Below, piece by piece: positions 28,280 through 43,300 of a stretch of DNA of 64,000 nucleotides. Below the pieces are notes generated by a model. That model was not told where the DNA came from and did no database searches. It saw only the letters and a program-made list of their open reading frames with translations. The DNA lies in assembly GCF_026212465.1 (NCBI RefSeq), contig NC_080062.1, forward strand, positions 12,268,643-12,332,642, read 5' to 3'. The stretch comes from Amaranthus tricolor (Eukaryota > Streptophyta > Magnoliopsida > Caryophyllales > Amaranthaceae). The position numbers were made by a program, and so were the translations under genes. The stretch's first letter is position 1, and every line of letters begins with the position of its first letter.

Positions 28280-31200
28280 CCAAGTTTGAGCTACTTTATG
28301 TGCAAAAGTGGTAAAACGCATAAAAACCCTTAAAATCGCAACTTAACATGTAATTTCTAGCATATGACTAAGATTTTAAATTCTAACCACTTGAATACAA
28401 TAATATATACCAAATAGTGTTGTGTGTGAAGTTTCGTACAAAACAAACCAAGTTTGAGCTACTTTATGCGCAAAAAGTGGCAAAAACGCTTAAAAACCCT
28501 TATAATCATAACTTATCACGTAATTTCTAGCATATGACTATGATTTTATATTTTAACCACTTCAACACAGTAATATATACCAAATAGTGTTGTGTGCCAA
28601 GTTTCGTGTAAAACAAACCAAGTTTGAGTTATTTTATGTGCAAAAGTGGCAAAAAGAAAAAAAACCCTTAAAATCGCAACTTAACACGTAATTTCTAGCA
28701 TATGACAAAGATTTTAAATTCTAACCACTTCAACAGAATAATAAATACCAAATAGTGTTGTGTGCCAAGTTTCGTGCAAAACAAACCAAGTTTGAGCTAC
28801 TTTGTGCGCAAAAGTGGCAAAAACGCTAAAAAACTCTTATAATTGCAACATAACACGTAATTTCTAGCATATGTCTTTGATATTCAATTTAACCACTTCA
28901 ACACAATAATATATACCAAATAGTATTGTGTGCCAAGTTTCGTGCAAAACAAACCAAGTTTGAGTTAATTTATGCGCAAATGTGCCAAAAATGCTAAAAA
29001 ACCCTTATAATTGCATCATAACACGTAATTTCTAGCATATGACTTTGATAATCAATTCTAACCACTTCAACACAATAATATATACCAAATAGTGTTGTGT
29101 GCGAAGTTTCGTTCAAAACAAACCAAGGTTGAGCTACTTTATGCGTAAAAGTGGCAAAAACGCTTAAAAACCATTAAAATCGCAACTTATCACGTAATTT
29201 CTAGCATATGACTATGATTTTATATTTTAACCACTTTAACACAATTATATATACCAAATAGTGTTGTGAGCCATGTTTCGTGCAAAACAAATGAAGTTTG
29301 AGCTACTTTATGTGCAAAAGTGGCAAAACGCTTAAAAACCCTTAAAATCGCAACTTAACACGTTATTTCTAGCATATGACTATGATTTTATATTTTAACC
29401 ACTTAGACACAATAATATATACCAAATAGTGTTGTGTGCCAAGTTTAGTGCAAAACAAACCAAGTTTGAGCTACTTTATGTGCAAAAGTGGTAAAACGCA
29501 TAAAAACCCTTAAAATCGCAACTTAACATGTAATTTCTAGCATATGACTAAGATTTTAAATTCTAACCACTTCAATACAATAATATATACCAAATAGTGT
29601 TGTGTGCGAAGTTTCGTACAAAACAAACCAAGTTTGAGCTACTTTATGCGCAAAAGTGGCAAAAACGCGTAAAAACCCTTATAATCATAACTTATCACGT
29701 AATTTCTAGCATATGACTATGATTTTATATTTTAACCACTGCAACACAGTAATATATACCAAATAGTGTTGTTTGCCAAGTTTCGTGTAAAACAAACCAA
29801 GTTTGAGTTACTTTATGTGCAAAAGTGGCAAAACGCTGAAAAACCCTTAAAATCGCAACTTAACACGTAATTTCTAGCATATGACTAAGATTTTAAATTC
29901 TAACCACGTCAACAGAATAATAAATACCGAATAGTGTTGTGTGCCAAGTTTCGTGCAAAACAAACCAAGTTTGAGCTACTTTATGTGCAAAAGTGGAAAA
30001 AAACGCTTATAAACCCTTAAAATCACAACATAACATGTAATTTCTTGCATATGACTATGATTTTCAATTCTAACCACTTCAACACAATAATATATACCAA
30101 ATAGTGTTGTGTGCCAAGTTTCTTGCAAAACAAACGAAGTTTGAGCTACTTTATGCGCAAAAGTGGCAAAAACGCTAAAAAACCCTTATAATTGCAACAT
30201 AACACGTAATTTCTAGCATATGAATTTGATATTCAATTCTAACAACTTCAACACAATAATATATACCAAATAGTGTCGTGTGCGAAGTTTCGTGCAAAAC
30301 AAACCAAGTTTGAGCTACTTTAATGCGCAAAAGTGGCAAAAACGCTTAAAAACCCTTAAAATCGCAACTTATCACGTAATTTCCAGCATATGACTAAGAT
30401 TTTATATTTTAACCACTTCAACACAATAATATATACCAAATAGTGTTGTGTGCCAAGTTTCGTGCAAAACAAACGAAGTTTGAGCTACTTTATGTGCAAA
30501 AGTGGCAAAACGCTTAAAAACCCTTAAAATCGTAACTTAACACGTAATTTCTAGCATATGACTATGATTTTATATTTTAACCACTTAGACACAATAATAT
30601 ATACCAAATAGTGTTGTGTGCCAAGTTTCGTGCAAAACAAACCAAGTTTGAGCTACTTTATGTGCAAAAGTGGTAAAACGCATAAAAACGCTTAAAATCG
30701 CAACTTAACATGTAATTTCTAGCATATGACTAAGATTTTAAATTCTAACCACTTCAATACAATAATATTTACCAAAAGGTGTTGTGTGTGTAAGTTTCGT
30801 AGAAAACAAACCAAGTTTGAGCTACTTTATGCGCAAAAGTGGCAAAAACGCTTAAAAACCCTTATAATCATAACTTATCACGTAATTTCTAGCATATGAC
30901 TATGATTTTATATTTTAACCACTTCAACACAGTAATATATACCAAATAGTGTTGTGTGCCAAGTTTCGTGTAAAACAAACGAAGATTGAGTTACTTTATG
31001 TGCAAAAGTGGCAAAAAGAAAAAAAAACCCTTAAAATCGCAACTTAACACGTAATTTCTAGCATATGACAAAGATTTTAAACTCTAACCACTTCAACAGA
31101 ATAATAAATACCAAATAGTGTTGTGTGCCAAGTTACGTGCAAAACAAACCAAGTTTGAGCTACTTTGTGCGCAAAAGTGGCAAAAACGCTAAAAAACTCT

Positions 31201-32300
31201 TATAATTGCAACATAACACGTAATTTCTAGCATATGTCTTTGATATTCAATTTAACCACTTCAACACAATAATATATACCAAATAGTATTGTGTGCCAAG
31301 TTTCGTGCAAAACAAACCAAGTTTGAGTTAATTTATGCGCAAATGTGCCAAAAATGCTAAAAAAACCCTTATAATTGCATCATAACACGTAATTTCTAGC
31401 ATATGACTTTGATAATCAATTCTAACCACTTCAACACAATAATATATACCAAATAGTGTTGTGTGCGAAGTTTCGTTCAAAACAAACCAAGGTTGAGCTA
31501 CTTTATGCGCAAAAGTGGCAAAAACGCTTAAAAACCATTAAAATCGCAACTTATCACGTAATTTCTAGCATATGACTATGATTTTATATTTTAACCACTT
31601 TAACACAATTATATATACCAAATAGTGTTGTGAGCCATGTTTCGTGCAAAACAAATGAAGTTTGAGCTACTTTATGTGCAAAAGTGGCAAAACGCTTAAA
31701 AACCCTTAAAAATCGCAACTTAACACGTTATTTCTAGCATATGACTATGATTTTATATTTTAACCACTTAGACACAATAATATATACCAAATAGTGTTGT
31801 GTGCCAAGTTTAGTGCAAAACAAACCAAGTTTGAGCTACTTTATGTGCAAAAGTGGTAAAACGCATAAAAACCCTTAAAATCGCAACTTAACATGTAATT
31901 TCTAGCATATGACTAAGATTTTAAATTCTAACCACTTCAATACAATAATATATACCAAATAGTGTTGTGTGCGAAGTTTCGTACAAAACAAACCAAGTTT
32001 GAGCTACTTTATGCGCAAAAGTGGCAAAAACGCGTAAAAACCCTTATAATCATAACTTATCACGTAATTTCTAGCATATGACTATGATTTTATATTTTAA
32101 CCACTGCAACACAGTAATATATACCAAATAGTGTTGTTTTCCAAGTTTCGTGTAAAACAAACCAAGTTTGAGTTACTTTATGTGCAAAAGTGGCAAAACG
32201 CTGAAAAAACCCTTAAAATCGCAACTTAACACGTAATTTCTAGCATATGACTAAGATTTTAAATTCTAACCACGTCAACAGAATAATAAATACCAAATAG
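28280..32300 (+). repeat. Higher-order repeat block, 14 monomers (about 2.36 kb)
   Basis: The 'aaaaagaaaa' marker monomer lies at 28651 and 31013 (2362 bp apart). Monomer order matches across this offset from about 28280 to the '...gtcaacagaataataaatacc' monomer near 32280, after which the sequences part. The same marker pair recurs at 35570 and 37929 (2359 bp apart). Confidence 0.7.
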
Positions 32301-32339
32301 TGTTGTGTGCCAAGTTTCGTGCAAAACAAACCAAGTTTG

Positions 32340-33900
32340 AGCTACTTTGTGCGCAAAAGTGGCAAAAACGCTAAAAAACTCTTATAATTGCAACATAACA
32401 CGTAATTTCTAGCATATGACTTTGATATTCAATTTAACCACTTCAACACAATAATATATACCAAATAGTATTGTGTGCCAAGTTTTGTGCAAAACAAACC
32501 AAGTTTGAGCTAATTTATGCACAAATGTGCCAAAAACGCTAAAAAACCCTTAAAATTGCATCATAACACGTAATTTCTAGCATATGACTTTGATAATCAA
32601 TTCTAACAACTTCAACACAATAATATATACCAAATAGTGTTGTGTGCGAAGTTTCGTTCAAAACAAACCAAGTTTGAGCTACTTTATGCGCAAAAGTGGC
32701 AAAAACGCTGAAAAAACCCTTAAAATCGCAACTTAACACGTAATTTCTAGCATATGACTAAGATTTTAAATTCTAACCATGTCAACAGAATAATAAATAC
32801 CAAATAGTGTTGTGTGCCAAGTTTCGTGCAAAACAAACCAAGTTTGAGCTACTTTATGTGCAAAAGTGGAAAAAACGCTTATAAACCCTTAAAATCACAA
32901 CATAACATGTAATTTCTTGCATATGACTATGATTTTCAATTCTAACCACTTCAACACAATAATATATACCAAATAGTGTTGTGTGCCATGTTTCTTGCAA
33001 AACAAACCAAGTTTGAGCTACTTTATGCGCAAAAGTGGCAAAAACGCTAAAAAACTCTTATAATTGCAACATAACACGTAATTTCTAGCATATGACTTTG
33101 ATATTCAATTTAACCACTTCAACACAATAATATATACCAAATAGTATTGTGTGCCAAGTTTTGTGCAAAACAAACCAAGTTTGAGCTAATTTATGCGCAA
33201 ATGTGCCAAAAACGCTAAAAAAACCCTTATAATTGCAACATAACACGTAATTTCTAGCATATGACTTTGATATTCAATTCTAACCACTTCAACACAATAA
33301 TATATACCAATAGTGTTGTGTGCGAAGTTTCGTGCAAAACAAACCAAGTTTGAGCTGCTTTATACGCAAAAGTGGCAAAAACGCTTAAAAACCCTTAAAA
33401 TCGCAACTTATCACGTAATTTCCAGCATATGACTATGATTTTATATTTTAACCACTTCAACACAATAATATATACCAAATAGTGTTGTGTGCCAAGTTTC
33501 GTGCAAAACAAACGAAGTTTGAGCTACTTTATGTGCAAAAGTGGCAAAACGCTTAAAAACCCTTAAAATCGTAACTTAACACATAATTTCTAGCATATGA
33601 CTATGATTTTATATAATAACCACTTAGACACAATAATATATACCAAATAGTGTTGTGTGCCAAGTTTCGTGCAAAACAAACCAAGTTTGAGCTACTTTAT
33701 GTGCAAAAGTGGTAAAACGCATAAAAACCCTTAAAATTGCAACTTAACATGTAATTTCTAGCATATGACTAAGATTTTAAATTCTAACCACTTCAATACA
33801 ATAATATATACCAAATAGTGTTGTGTGCGAAGTTTCATACAAAACAAACCAAGTTTGAGCTACTTTATGCGCAAAAGTGGCAAAAACGCGTAAAAACCCT
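32340..33900 (+). repeat. Segment of about 1.55 kb duplicated at 35716-37270
   Basis: Rare variants are shared at a constant offset of about 3.37 kb: 'taatttatgcacaaatgtgcc' at 32511 and 35886, and a monomer with one base missing ('taccaatagtg') near 33306 and 36679. The match starts near 'gctactttgtgcgc' (32341/35716) and ends near 33900/37270. The 20-monomer distance with a different filler between suggests segmental duplication rather than a simple tandem higher-order unit. Confidence 0.65.
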
Positions 33901-36900
33901 TATAATCATAACTTATCACGTAATTTCTAGCGTATGACTATGATTTTATATTTTAACCACTGCAACACAGTAATACATACCAAATAGTGTTGTTTGCCAA
34001 GTTTCGTCTACAACAAACCAAGTTTGAGTTACTTTATGTGCAAAAGTGGCAAAACGCTGAAAAACCCTTAAAATCGCAACTTAACACGTAATTTCTAGCA
34101 TATGACTAAGATTTTAAATTCTAACCACGTCAACAGAATAATAAATACCAAATAGTGTTGTGTGCCAAGTTTCGTGCAAAACAAACCAAGTTTGAGCTAC
34201 TTTATGTGCAAAAGTGGAAAAAACGCTTATAAACCCTTAAAATCACAACATAACATGTAATTTCTTGCATATGACTATGATTTTCAATTCTAACCACTTC
34301 AACACAATAATATATACCAAATAGTGTTGTGTGCCAAGTTTCTTGCAAAACAAACCAAGTTTGAGCTACTTTATGCGCAAAAGTGGCAAAAACGCTTAAA
34401 AACCCTTAAAAATCGCAACTTATCACGTAATTTCCAGCATATGACTATGATTTTATATTTTAACCACTTCAACACAATAATATATACCAAATAGTGTTGT
34501 GTGCCAAGTTTCGTGCAAAACAAACGAAGTTTGAGCTACTTTATGTGCAAAAGTGGCAAAACGCTTAAAAACCCTTAAAATTGTAACTTAACACGTAATT
34601 TCTGGCATATGACTATGATTTTGTATTTTAACCACGTAGACACAATAATATATACCAAGTAGTGTTGTGTGCCAAGTTTCGTGCAAAACAAACCAAGTTT
34701 GAGCTACTTTATGTGCAAAAGTGGTAAAAACGCATAAAAACCCTTAAAATCGCAACTTAACATGTAATTTCTAGCATATGACTAAGATTTTAAATTCTAA
34801 CCACTTCAATACAATAATATATACCAAATAGTGTTGTGTGCGAAGTTTCGTACAAAACAAACCAAGTTTGAGCTACATTATGCGCAAAAGTGGCAAAAAC
34901 GCTTAAAAACCCTTATAATCCATAACTTATCACGTAATTTCTAGCATATGACTATGATTTTATATTTAAACCACTTCAACCAATAATATATACCAAATAG
35001 TGTTGTGTGCCATATTTTCGTGCAAAACAAACGAAGTTTGAGCTACTTTATGTGCAAAAGTGGCAAAACGCTTAAAAACCCTTAAAATCGTAACTTAACA
35101 CGTAATTTCTAGCTTATGACTATGATTTTATATTTTAACCACTTAGACACAATAATATATACCAAATAGTGTTGTGTGCCAAGTTTCGTGTAAAACAAAC
35201 CAAGTTTGAGCTACTTTATGTGCAAAAGTGGTAAAACGCATAAAAACCCTTAAAATCGCAACTTAACATGTAATTTCTAGCATATGACTAAGATTTTAAA
35301 TTCTAACCACTTCAATACAATAATATATACCAAATAGTGTTGTGTGTGAAGTTTCGTACAAAACAAACCAAGTTTGAGCTATTTTATGCGCAAAATTGGC
35401 AAAAACGCTTAAAAACCCTTATAATCATAACTTATCACGTAATTTCTAGCATATGACTATGATTTTATATTTTAACCACTTCAACACAGTAATATATACC
35501 AAATAGTGTTGTGTGCCAAGTTTCGTGTAAAACAAACCAAGTTTGAGTTACTTTATGTGCAAAAGTGGCAAAAAGAAAAAAAAACCCTTAAAATCGCAAC
35601 TTAACACGTAATTTCTAGCATATGACAAAGATTTTAAACTCTAACCACTTCAACAGAATAATAAATACCAAATAGTGTTGTGTGCCAAGTTTCGTGCAAA
35701 ACAAACCAAGTTTGAGCTACTTTGTGCGCAAAAGTGGCAAAAACGCTAAAAAACTCTTATAATTGCAACATAACACGTAATTTCTAGCATATGACTTTGA
35801 TATTCAATTTAACCACTTCAACACAATAATATATACCAAATAGTATTGTGTGCCAAGTTTTGTGCAAAACAAACCAAGTTTGAGCTAATTTATGCACAAA
35901 TGTGCCAAAAACGCTAAAAAACCCTTAAAATTGCATCATAACACGTAATTTCTAGCATATGACTTTGATAATCAATTCTAACAACTTCAACACAATAATA
36001 TATACCAAATAGTGTTGTGTGCGAAGTTTCGTTCAAAACAAACCAAGTTTGAGCTACTTTATGCGCAAAAGTGGCAAAAACGCTGAAAAACCCTTAAAAT
36101 CGCAACTTAACACGTAATTTCTAGCATATGACTAAGATTTTAAATTCTAACCATGTCAACAGAATAATAAATACCAAATAGTGTTGTGTGCCAAGTTTCG
36201 TGCAAAACAAACCAAGTTTGAGCTACTTTATGTGCAAAAGTGGAAAAAACGCTTATAAACCCTTAAAATCACAACATAACATGTAATTTCTTGCATATGA
36301 CTATGATTTTCAATTCTAACCACTTCAACACAATAATATATACCAAATAGTGTTGTGTGCCATGTTTTTTGCAAAACAAACCAAGTTTGAGCTACTTTAT
36401 GCGCAAAAGTGGCAAAAACGCTAAAAAACTCTTATAATTGCAACATAACACGTAATTTCTAGCATATGACTTTGATATTCAATTTAACCACTTCAACACA
36501 ATAATATATACCAAATAGTATTGTGTGCCAAGTTTTGTGCAAAACAAACCAAGTTTGAGCTAATTTATGCGCAAATGTGCCAAAAACGCTAAAAAACCCT
36601 TATAATTGCAACATAACACGTAATTTCTAGCATATGACTTTGATATTCAATTCTAACAACTTCAACACAATAATATATACCAATAGTGTTGTGTGCGAAG
36701 TTTCGTGCAAAACAAACCAAGTTTGAGCTGCTTTATACGCAAAAGTGGCAAAAACGCTTAAAAACCCTTAAAATCGCAACTTATCACGTAATTTCCAGCA
36801 TATGACTATGATTTTATATTTTAACCACTTCAACACAATAATATATACCAAATAGTGTTGTTTGCCAAGTTTCGTGCAAAACAAACGAAGTTTGAGCTAC

Positions 36901-39900
36901 TTTATGTGCAAAAGTGGCAAAACGCTTAAAAACCCTTAAAATCGTAACTTAACACATAATTTCTAGCATATGACTATGATTTTATATAATAACCACTTAG
37001 ACACAATAATATATACCAAATAGTGTTGTGTGCCAAGTTTCGTGCAAAACAAACCAAGTTTGAGCTACTTTATGTGCAAAAGTGGTAAAACGCATAAAAA
37101 CCCTTAAAATTGCAACTTAACATGTAATTTCTAGCATATGACTAAGATTTTAAATTCTAACCACTTCAATACAATAATATATACCAAATAGTGTTGTGTG
37201 CGAAGTTTCATACAAAACAAACCAAGTTTGAGCTACTTTATGCGCAAAAGTGGCAAAAACGCTTAAAAACCCTTATAATCATAACTTATCACGTAATTTC
37301 TAGTATATGACTATGATTTTATATTTTAACCACTTCAACACAATAATATATACCAAATAGTGTTGTGTGCCAAGTTTCGTGCAAAACAAACGAAGTTTGA
37401 GCTACTTTATGTGCAAAAGTGGCAAAACGCTTAAAAACCCTTAAAATCGTAACTTAACACGTAATTTCTAGCATATGACTATGATTTTATATTCTAACCA
37501 CTTAGACACAATAATATATACCAAATAGTGTTGTGTGCCAAGTTTCGTGCAAAACAAACCAAGTTTGAGCTACTTTATGTGCAAAAGTGGTAAAACGCAT
37601 AAAAACCCTTAAAATCGCAACTTAACATGTAATTTCTAGCATATGACTAAGATTTTAAATTCTAACCACTTCAATACAATTATATATACCAAATAGTGTT
37701 GTGTGTGAAGTTTCGTACAAAACAAACCAAGTTTGAGCTACTTTATGCGCAAAAGTGGCAAAAACGCTTAAAAACCCTTATAATCATAACTTATCACGTA
37801 ATTTCTAGCATATGACTATGATTTTATATTTTAACCACTTCAACACTGTAATATATACCAAATAGTGTTGTGTGCCAAGTTTCGTGTAAAACAAACCAAG
37901 TTTGAGTTACTTTATGTGCAAAAGTGGCAAAAAGAAAAAAAACCCTTAAAATCGCAACTTAACACGTAATTTCTATCATATGACAAAGATTTTAAACTCT
38001 AACCACTTCAACAGAATAATAAATACCAAATAGTGTTGTGTGTCAAGTTTCATGCAAAACAAACCAAGTTTGAGCTACTTTGTGCGCAAAAGTGGCAAAA
38101 ACGCTAAAAAACTCTTATAATTGCAACATAACAAGTAATTTCTAGCATATGACTTTGATATTCAATTTAACCACTTCAACACAATAATATATACCAAATA
38201 GTATTGTGTGCCAAGTTTTGTGCAAAACAAACCAAGTTTGAGCTAATTTATGCGCCAATGTGCCAAAAACGCTAAAAAACCCTTATAATTGCATCATAAC
38301 ACGTAATTTCTAGCATACGACTTTGATAATCAATTCTAACCACTTCAACACAATAATATATACCAAATAGTGTTGTGTGCGAAGTTTCGTTCAAAACAAA
38401 CCAAGGTTGAGCTACTTTATGCGCAAAAGTGGCAAAACGCTTATCACGTAATTTCTAGCATAAGACTATGATTTTATATTTTAACCACTTTAACACAATA
38501 ATATATACCAAATTGTTTTGTGTGCCAAGTTTCGTGCAAAACAAACGAAGTTTGAGCTACTTTATGTGCAAAAGTGGCAAAACGCTTAAAAACCCTTAAA
38601 ATCGCAACTTAACACGTAATTTCTAGCATATGACTATGATTTTATAATTTAACCACTTAGACACAATAATATATACCAAATAGTGTTGTGTGCCAAGTTT
38701 AGTGCAAAACAAACCAAGTTTGAGCTACTTTATGTGCAAAAGTGGTAAAACGCATAAAAACCCTTAAAATCGCAACTTAACATGTAATTTCTAGCATATG
38801 ACGAAGATTTTACATTCTAACCACTTCAATAGTGTTGTGTGCGAAGTTTCGTACAAAACAAACCAAGTTCGAGCTACTTTATACGCAAAAGTGGCAAAAA
38901 CGCTTAAAAACCCTTAAAATCGCAACTTATCACGTAATTTCCAGCATATGACTATGATTTTATATTTTAACCACTGCAACACAGTAATATATACCAAATA
39001 GTGTTGTTTGCCAAGTTTCGTGTAAAACAAACCAAGTTTGAGTTACTTTATGTGCAAAAGTGGCAAAACGTTGAAAAACCCTTAAAATCTCAACTTAACA
39101 CGTAATTTCTAGCATATGACTAAGATTTTAAATTCTAACCACGTCAACAGAATAATAAATACCAAATAGTGTTGTGTGCCAAGTTTCGTGCAAAACAAAC
39201 CAAGTTTGAGCTGCTTTATGTGCAAAAGTGGAAAAAACGCTTATAAACCCTTAAAATCACAACATAACATGTAATTTCTTGCATATGACTATGATTTTCA
39301 ATTCTAACCACTTCAACACAATAATATATACCAAATAGTATTGTATGCCAAGTTTTGTGCAAAACAAACCAAGTTTGAGCTAATTTAGGCGCAAATGTGC
39401 CAAAAACGCTAAAAAAACCCTTATAATTGCAACATAACACGTAATTTCTAGCATATGACTTTGATATTCAATTCTAACTACTTCAACACAATAATATATA
39501 CCAAATAGTGTTGTGTGCGAAGTTTCGTGCAAAACAAACCAAGTTTGAGCTACTTTATGCGCAAAAGTGGCAAAAACGCTTAAAAACCCTTAAAATCGCA
39601 ACTTATCAAGTAATTTCCAGCATATGACTATGATTTTATATTTTAACCACTTCAACACAATAATATATACCAAATAGTGTTGTGTGCCAAGTTTCGTGCA
39701 AAACAAAAGAAGTTTGAGCTACTTTATGTGCAAAAGTGGCAAAACGCTTAAAAACCCTTTAAATCACAACATAACATGTAATTTCTTGCATATGACTATG
39801 ATTTTCAATTCTAACCACTTTAACACAATAATATATACCAAATAGTGTTGTGTGCCAAGTTTCGTGCAAAACAAACCAAGTTTGAGCTACTTTATGCGCA

Positions 39901-40399
39901 AAAGTGGCAAAAACGCTAAAAAACCCTTATAATTGCAACATAACACGTAATTTCTAGCATATGACTTTGATATTCAATTCTAACCACTTCAACACAATAA
40001 TGTATACCAAATAGTGTTCTGTGCGAAGTTTCGTGAAAAACAAACCAAGTTTGAGCTACTTTATGCGCAAAAGTGGCAAAAACGCTTAAAAAACCCTTAA
40101 AATCGCAACTTATCACGTAATTTCTAGCATATGACTATTATTTTATATTTTAACCACTTCAACACAATAATATATACCAAATAGTGTTGTGTGCCAAGTT
40201 TCGTGCAAAACAAACGAAGTTTGAGGTACTTTTTGTGCAAAAGTGGCAAAACGCTAAAAAACCCTTAAAATCACAATTTAACATGTAATTTCTAGCATAT
40301 GACTAAGATTTTAAATTCTAACCACTTCAACACAATAATATATACCAAATAGTGTTGTGTGTCAAGTTTCGTGCAAAAGAAACCAAGTTTGAGCTATTT

Positions 40400-43300
40400 T
40401 ATGCGCAAAAGTGCCACAAACGCTTAAAAACCCTTAAAATCGCAATTTATCACGTAATTTCTAGCATATGACTATGATTTTATATTTTAACCACTTCAAC
40501 ACAGTAATATATACCAAATAGCGTTGTGTGCCAAGTTTCGTGTAAAACAAACCAAGTTTGAGTTATTTTATGTGCAAAAGTGGCAAAACGCTTAAAAACC
40601 CTTAAAATCGCAACTTAACATGTAATTTCTTGCACATGACTATGATTTTCAATTCTAACAATTCAACACAATAATATATACGAAATAGTGTTGTGTGCCA
40701 AGTTTCGAGCAAAACAAACCAAGTTTGAGCTACTTTATGTGCAAAAGTGGCAAAAACGCTTATAAACCCTTAAAATCACAATTTAACATGTAATTTCTTG
40801 CACATGACTATGATTTTCAACTCTAATCACTTCAATACAATAATATATACCAAATAGTGTTGTGTGCCAAGTTTAGTGCAAAACAAACCAAAATTGAGCT
40901 ACTTTGTGCGCAAAAGTGGGAAAAACGCTAAAAAACTCTTATAATTGCAACATAACACGTAATTTCTAGCATATGACTTTGATATTCAATTTAACCACTT
41001 CAACACAATAATATATACCAAATAGTGTTGTGGGCCAAGTTTCGTGCAAAACAAACCAAGTTTGAGCTAATTTATGTGCAAAAGTGCCAAAAACGCTAAA
41101 AAACCCTTAGAATTGCAACATAACACGTAATTTCTAGCATATGACGTTTATATTCAATTCTAACCACTTCAACACAATAATATATACCAAATAGTGTTGT
41201 GTGTGAAGTTTCGTGCAAAACAAACCAAGTTCGGGCTACTTTATGCGCAAAAGGGGCAAAAACGCTTAAAAACCCTTAAAATCGCAACTTATCACGTAAT
41301 TTCTCGCGTATGACTATGATTTTATATTTTAACCACTTCAACACAATAATGTGTACCAAATAGTGTTGTGTGCCACGTTTCATGCAAAACAAACGAACTT
41401 TGAGCTACTTTATGTGCAAAAGTGGCAAAACGCTTAAAAACCCTTAAAATCGCAACTTAACACGTAATTTCTAGAATATGACTATTATGTTATATTTTAA
41501 CCACTTAGACACAATAATATATACCAAATAGTGTTGTGTGCCAAGTTTAGTGCAAAACAAACCAAGTTTGAGCTACTTTATGTGCAAAAGTGGTAAAACG
41601 CATAAAAACCCTTAAAATCGCAACTTAACATGTAATTTCTAGCATATGACTAAGATTTTAAATTCTAACCACTTCAATACAATAATATATACCAAATAGT
41701 GTTGTGTGCGAAGTTTCGTAAAAAAAAACCAAGTTTGAGCTACTTTATGCGCAAAAGTGGCAAAAACGCGTAAAAACCCTTATAATCATAACTTATCACG
41801 TAATTTCTAGCATATGACTATGATTTTATATTTTAACCACTTCAACACAGTAATATATACCAAATAGTGTTGTGTGCCAAGTTTCGTGTAAAACAAACCA
41901 AGTTTGAGTTATTTTATGTGCAAAAGTGGCAAAACGCTTAAAAACCCTTAAAATCGCAACTTAACATGTAATTTCTTGCACATGACTATGATTTTCAATT
42001 CTAACAATTCAACACAATAATATATACTAAATAGTGTTGTGTGCCAAGTTTCGAGCAAAACAAACCAAGTTTGAGCTACTTTATGTGCAAAAGTGGAAAA
42101 AACGCTTATAAACCCTTAAAATCACAATTTAACATGTAATTTCTTGCACATGACTATGATTTTCAACTCTAATCACTTCAACACAATAATATATACCAAA
42201 TAGTGTTGTGTGCCAAGTTTAGTGCAAAACAAACCAAATTTGAGCTACTTTGTGCGCAAAAGTGGGAAAAACGCTAAAAAACTCTTATAATTGCAACATA
42301 ACACGTAATTTCTAGCATATGACTTTGATATTCAATTTAACCACTTCAACACAATAATATATACCAAATAGTGTTATGGGCCAAGTTTCGTGCAAAACAA
42401 ACCAAGTTTGAGCTAATTTATGTGCAAAAGTGCCAAAAACGCTAAAAAACCCTTAGAATTGCAACATAACACGTAATTTCTAGCATATGACGTTTATATT
42501 CAATTCTAACCACTTCAACACAATAATATATACCAAATAGTGTTGTGTGTGAAGTTTCTTGCAAAACAAACCAAGTTCGGGCTACTTTATGCGCAAAAGG
42601 GGCAAAAAACGCTTTAAAAACCCTTAAAATCGCAACTTATCACGTAATTTCTCGCGTATGACTATGATTTTATATTTTAACCACTTCAACACAATAATGT
42701 ATACCAAATAGTGTTGTGTGCCACGTTTCATGCAAAACAAACGAACTTTGAGCTACTTTATGTGCAAAAGTGGCAAAACGCTTTAAAAACCCTTAAAATC
42801 GCGACTTAACACGTAATTTCTAGAATATGACTATTATGTTATATTTTAACCACTTAGACACAATAATATATACCAAATAGTGTTGTGTGCCAAGTTTAGT
42901 GCAAAACAAACCAAGTTTGAGCTACTTTATGTGCAAAAGTGGTAAAACGCATAAAAACCCTTAAAATCGCAACTTAACATGTAATTTCTAGCATATGACT
43001 AAGATTTTAAATTCTAACCACTTCAATACAATAATATATACCAAATAGTGTTGTGTGCGAAGTTTCGTAAAAAAAAAAACCAAGTTTGAGCTACTTTATG
43101 CGCAAAAGTGGCAAAAACGCGTAAAAACCCTTATAATCATAACTTATCACGTAATTTCTAGCATATGACTATGATTTTATATTTTAACCACTGCAACACA
43201 GTAATATATACCAAATAGTGTTGTTTGCCAAGTTTCGTGTAAAACAAACCAAGTTTGAGTTACTTTATGTGCAAAAGTAGCAAAACGCTGAAAAACCCTT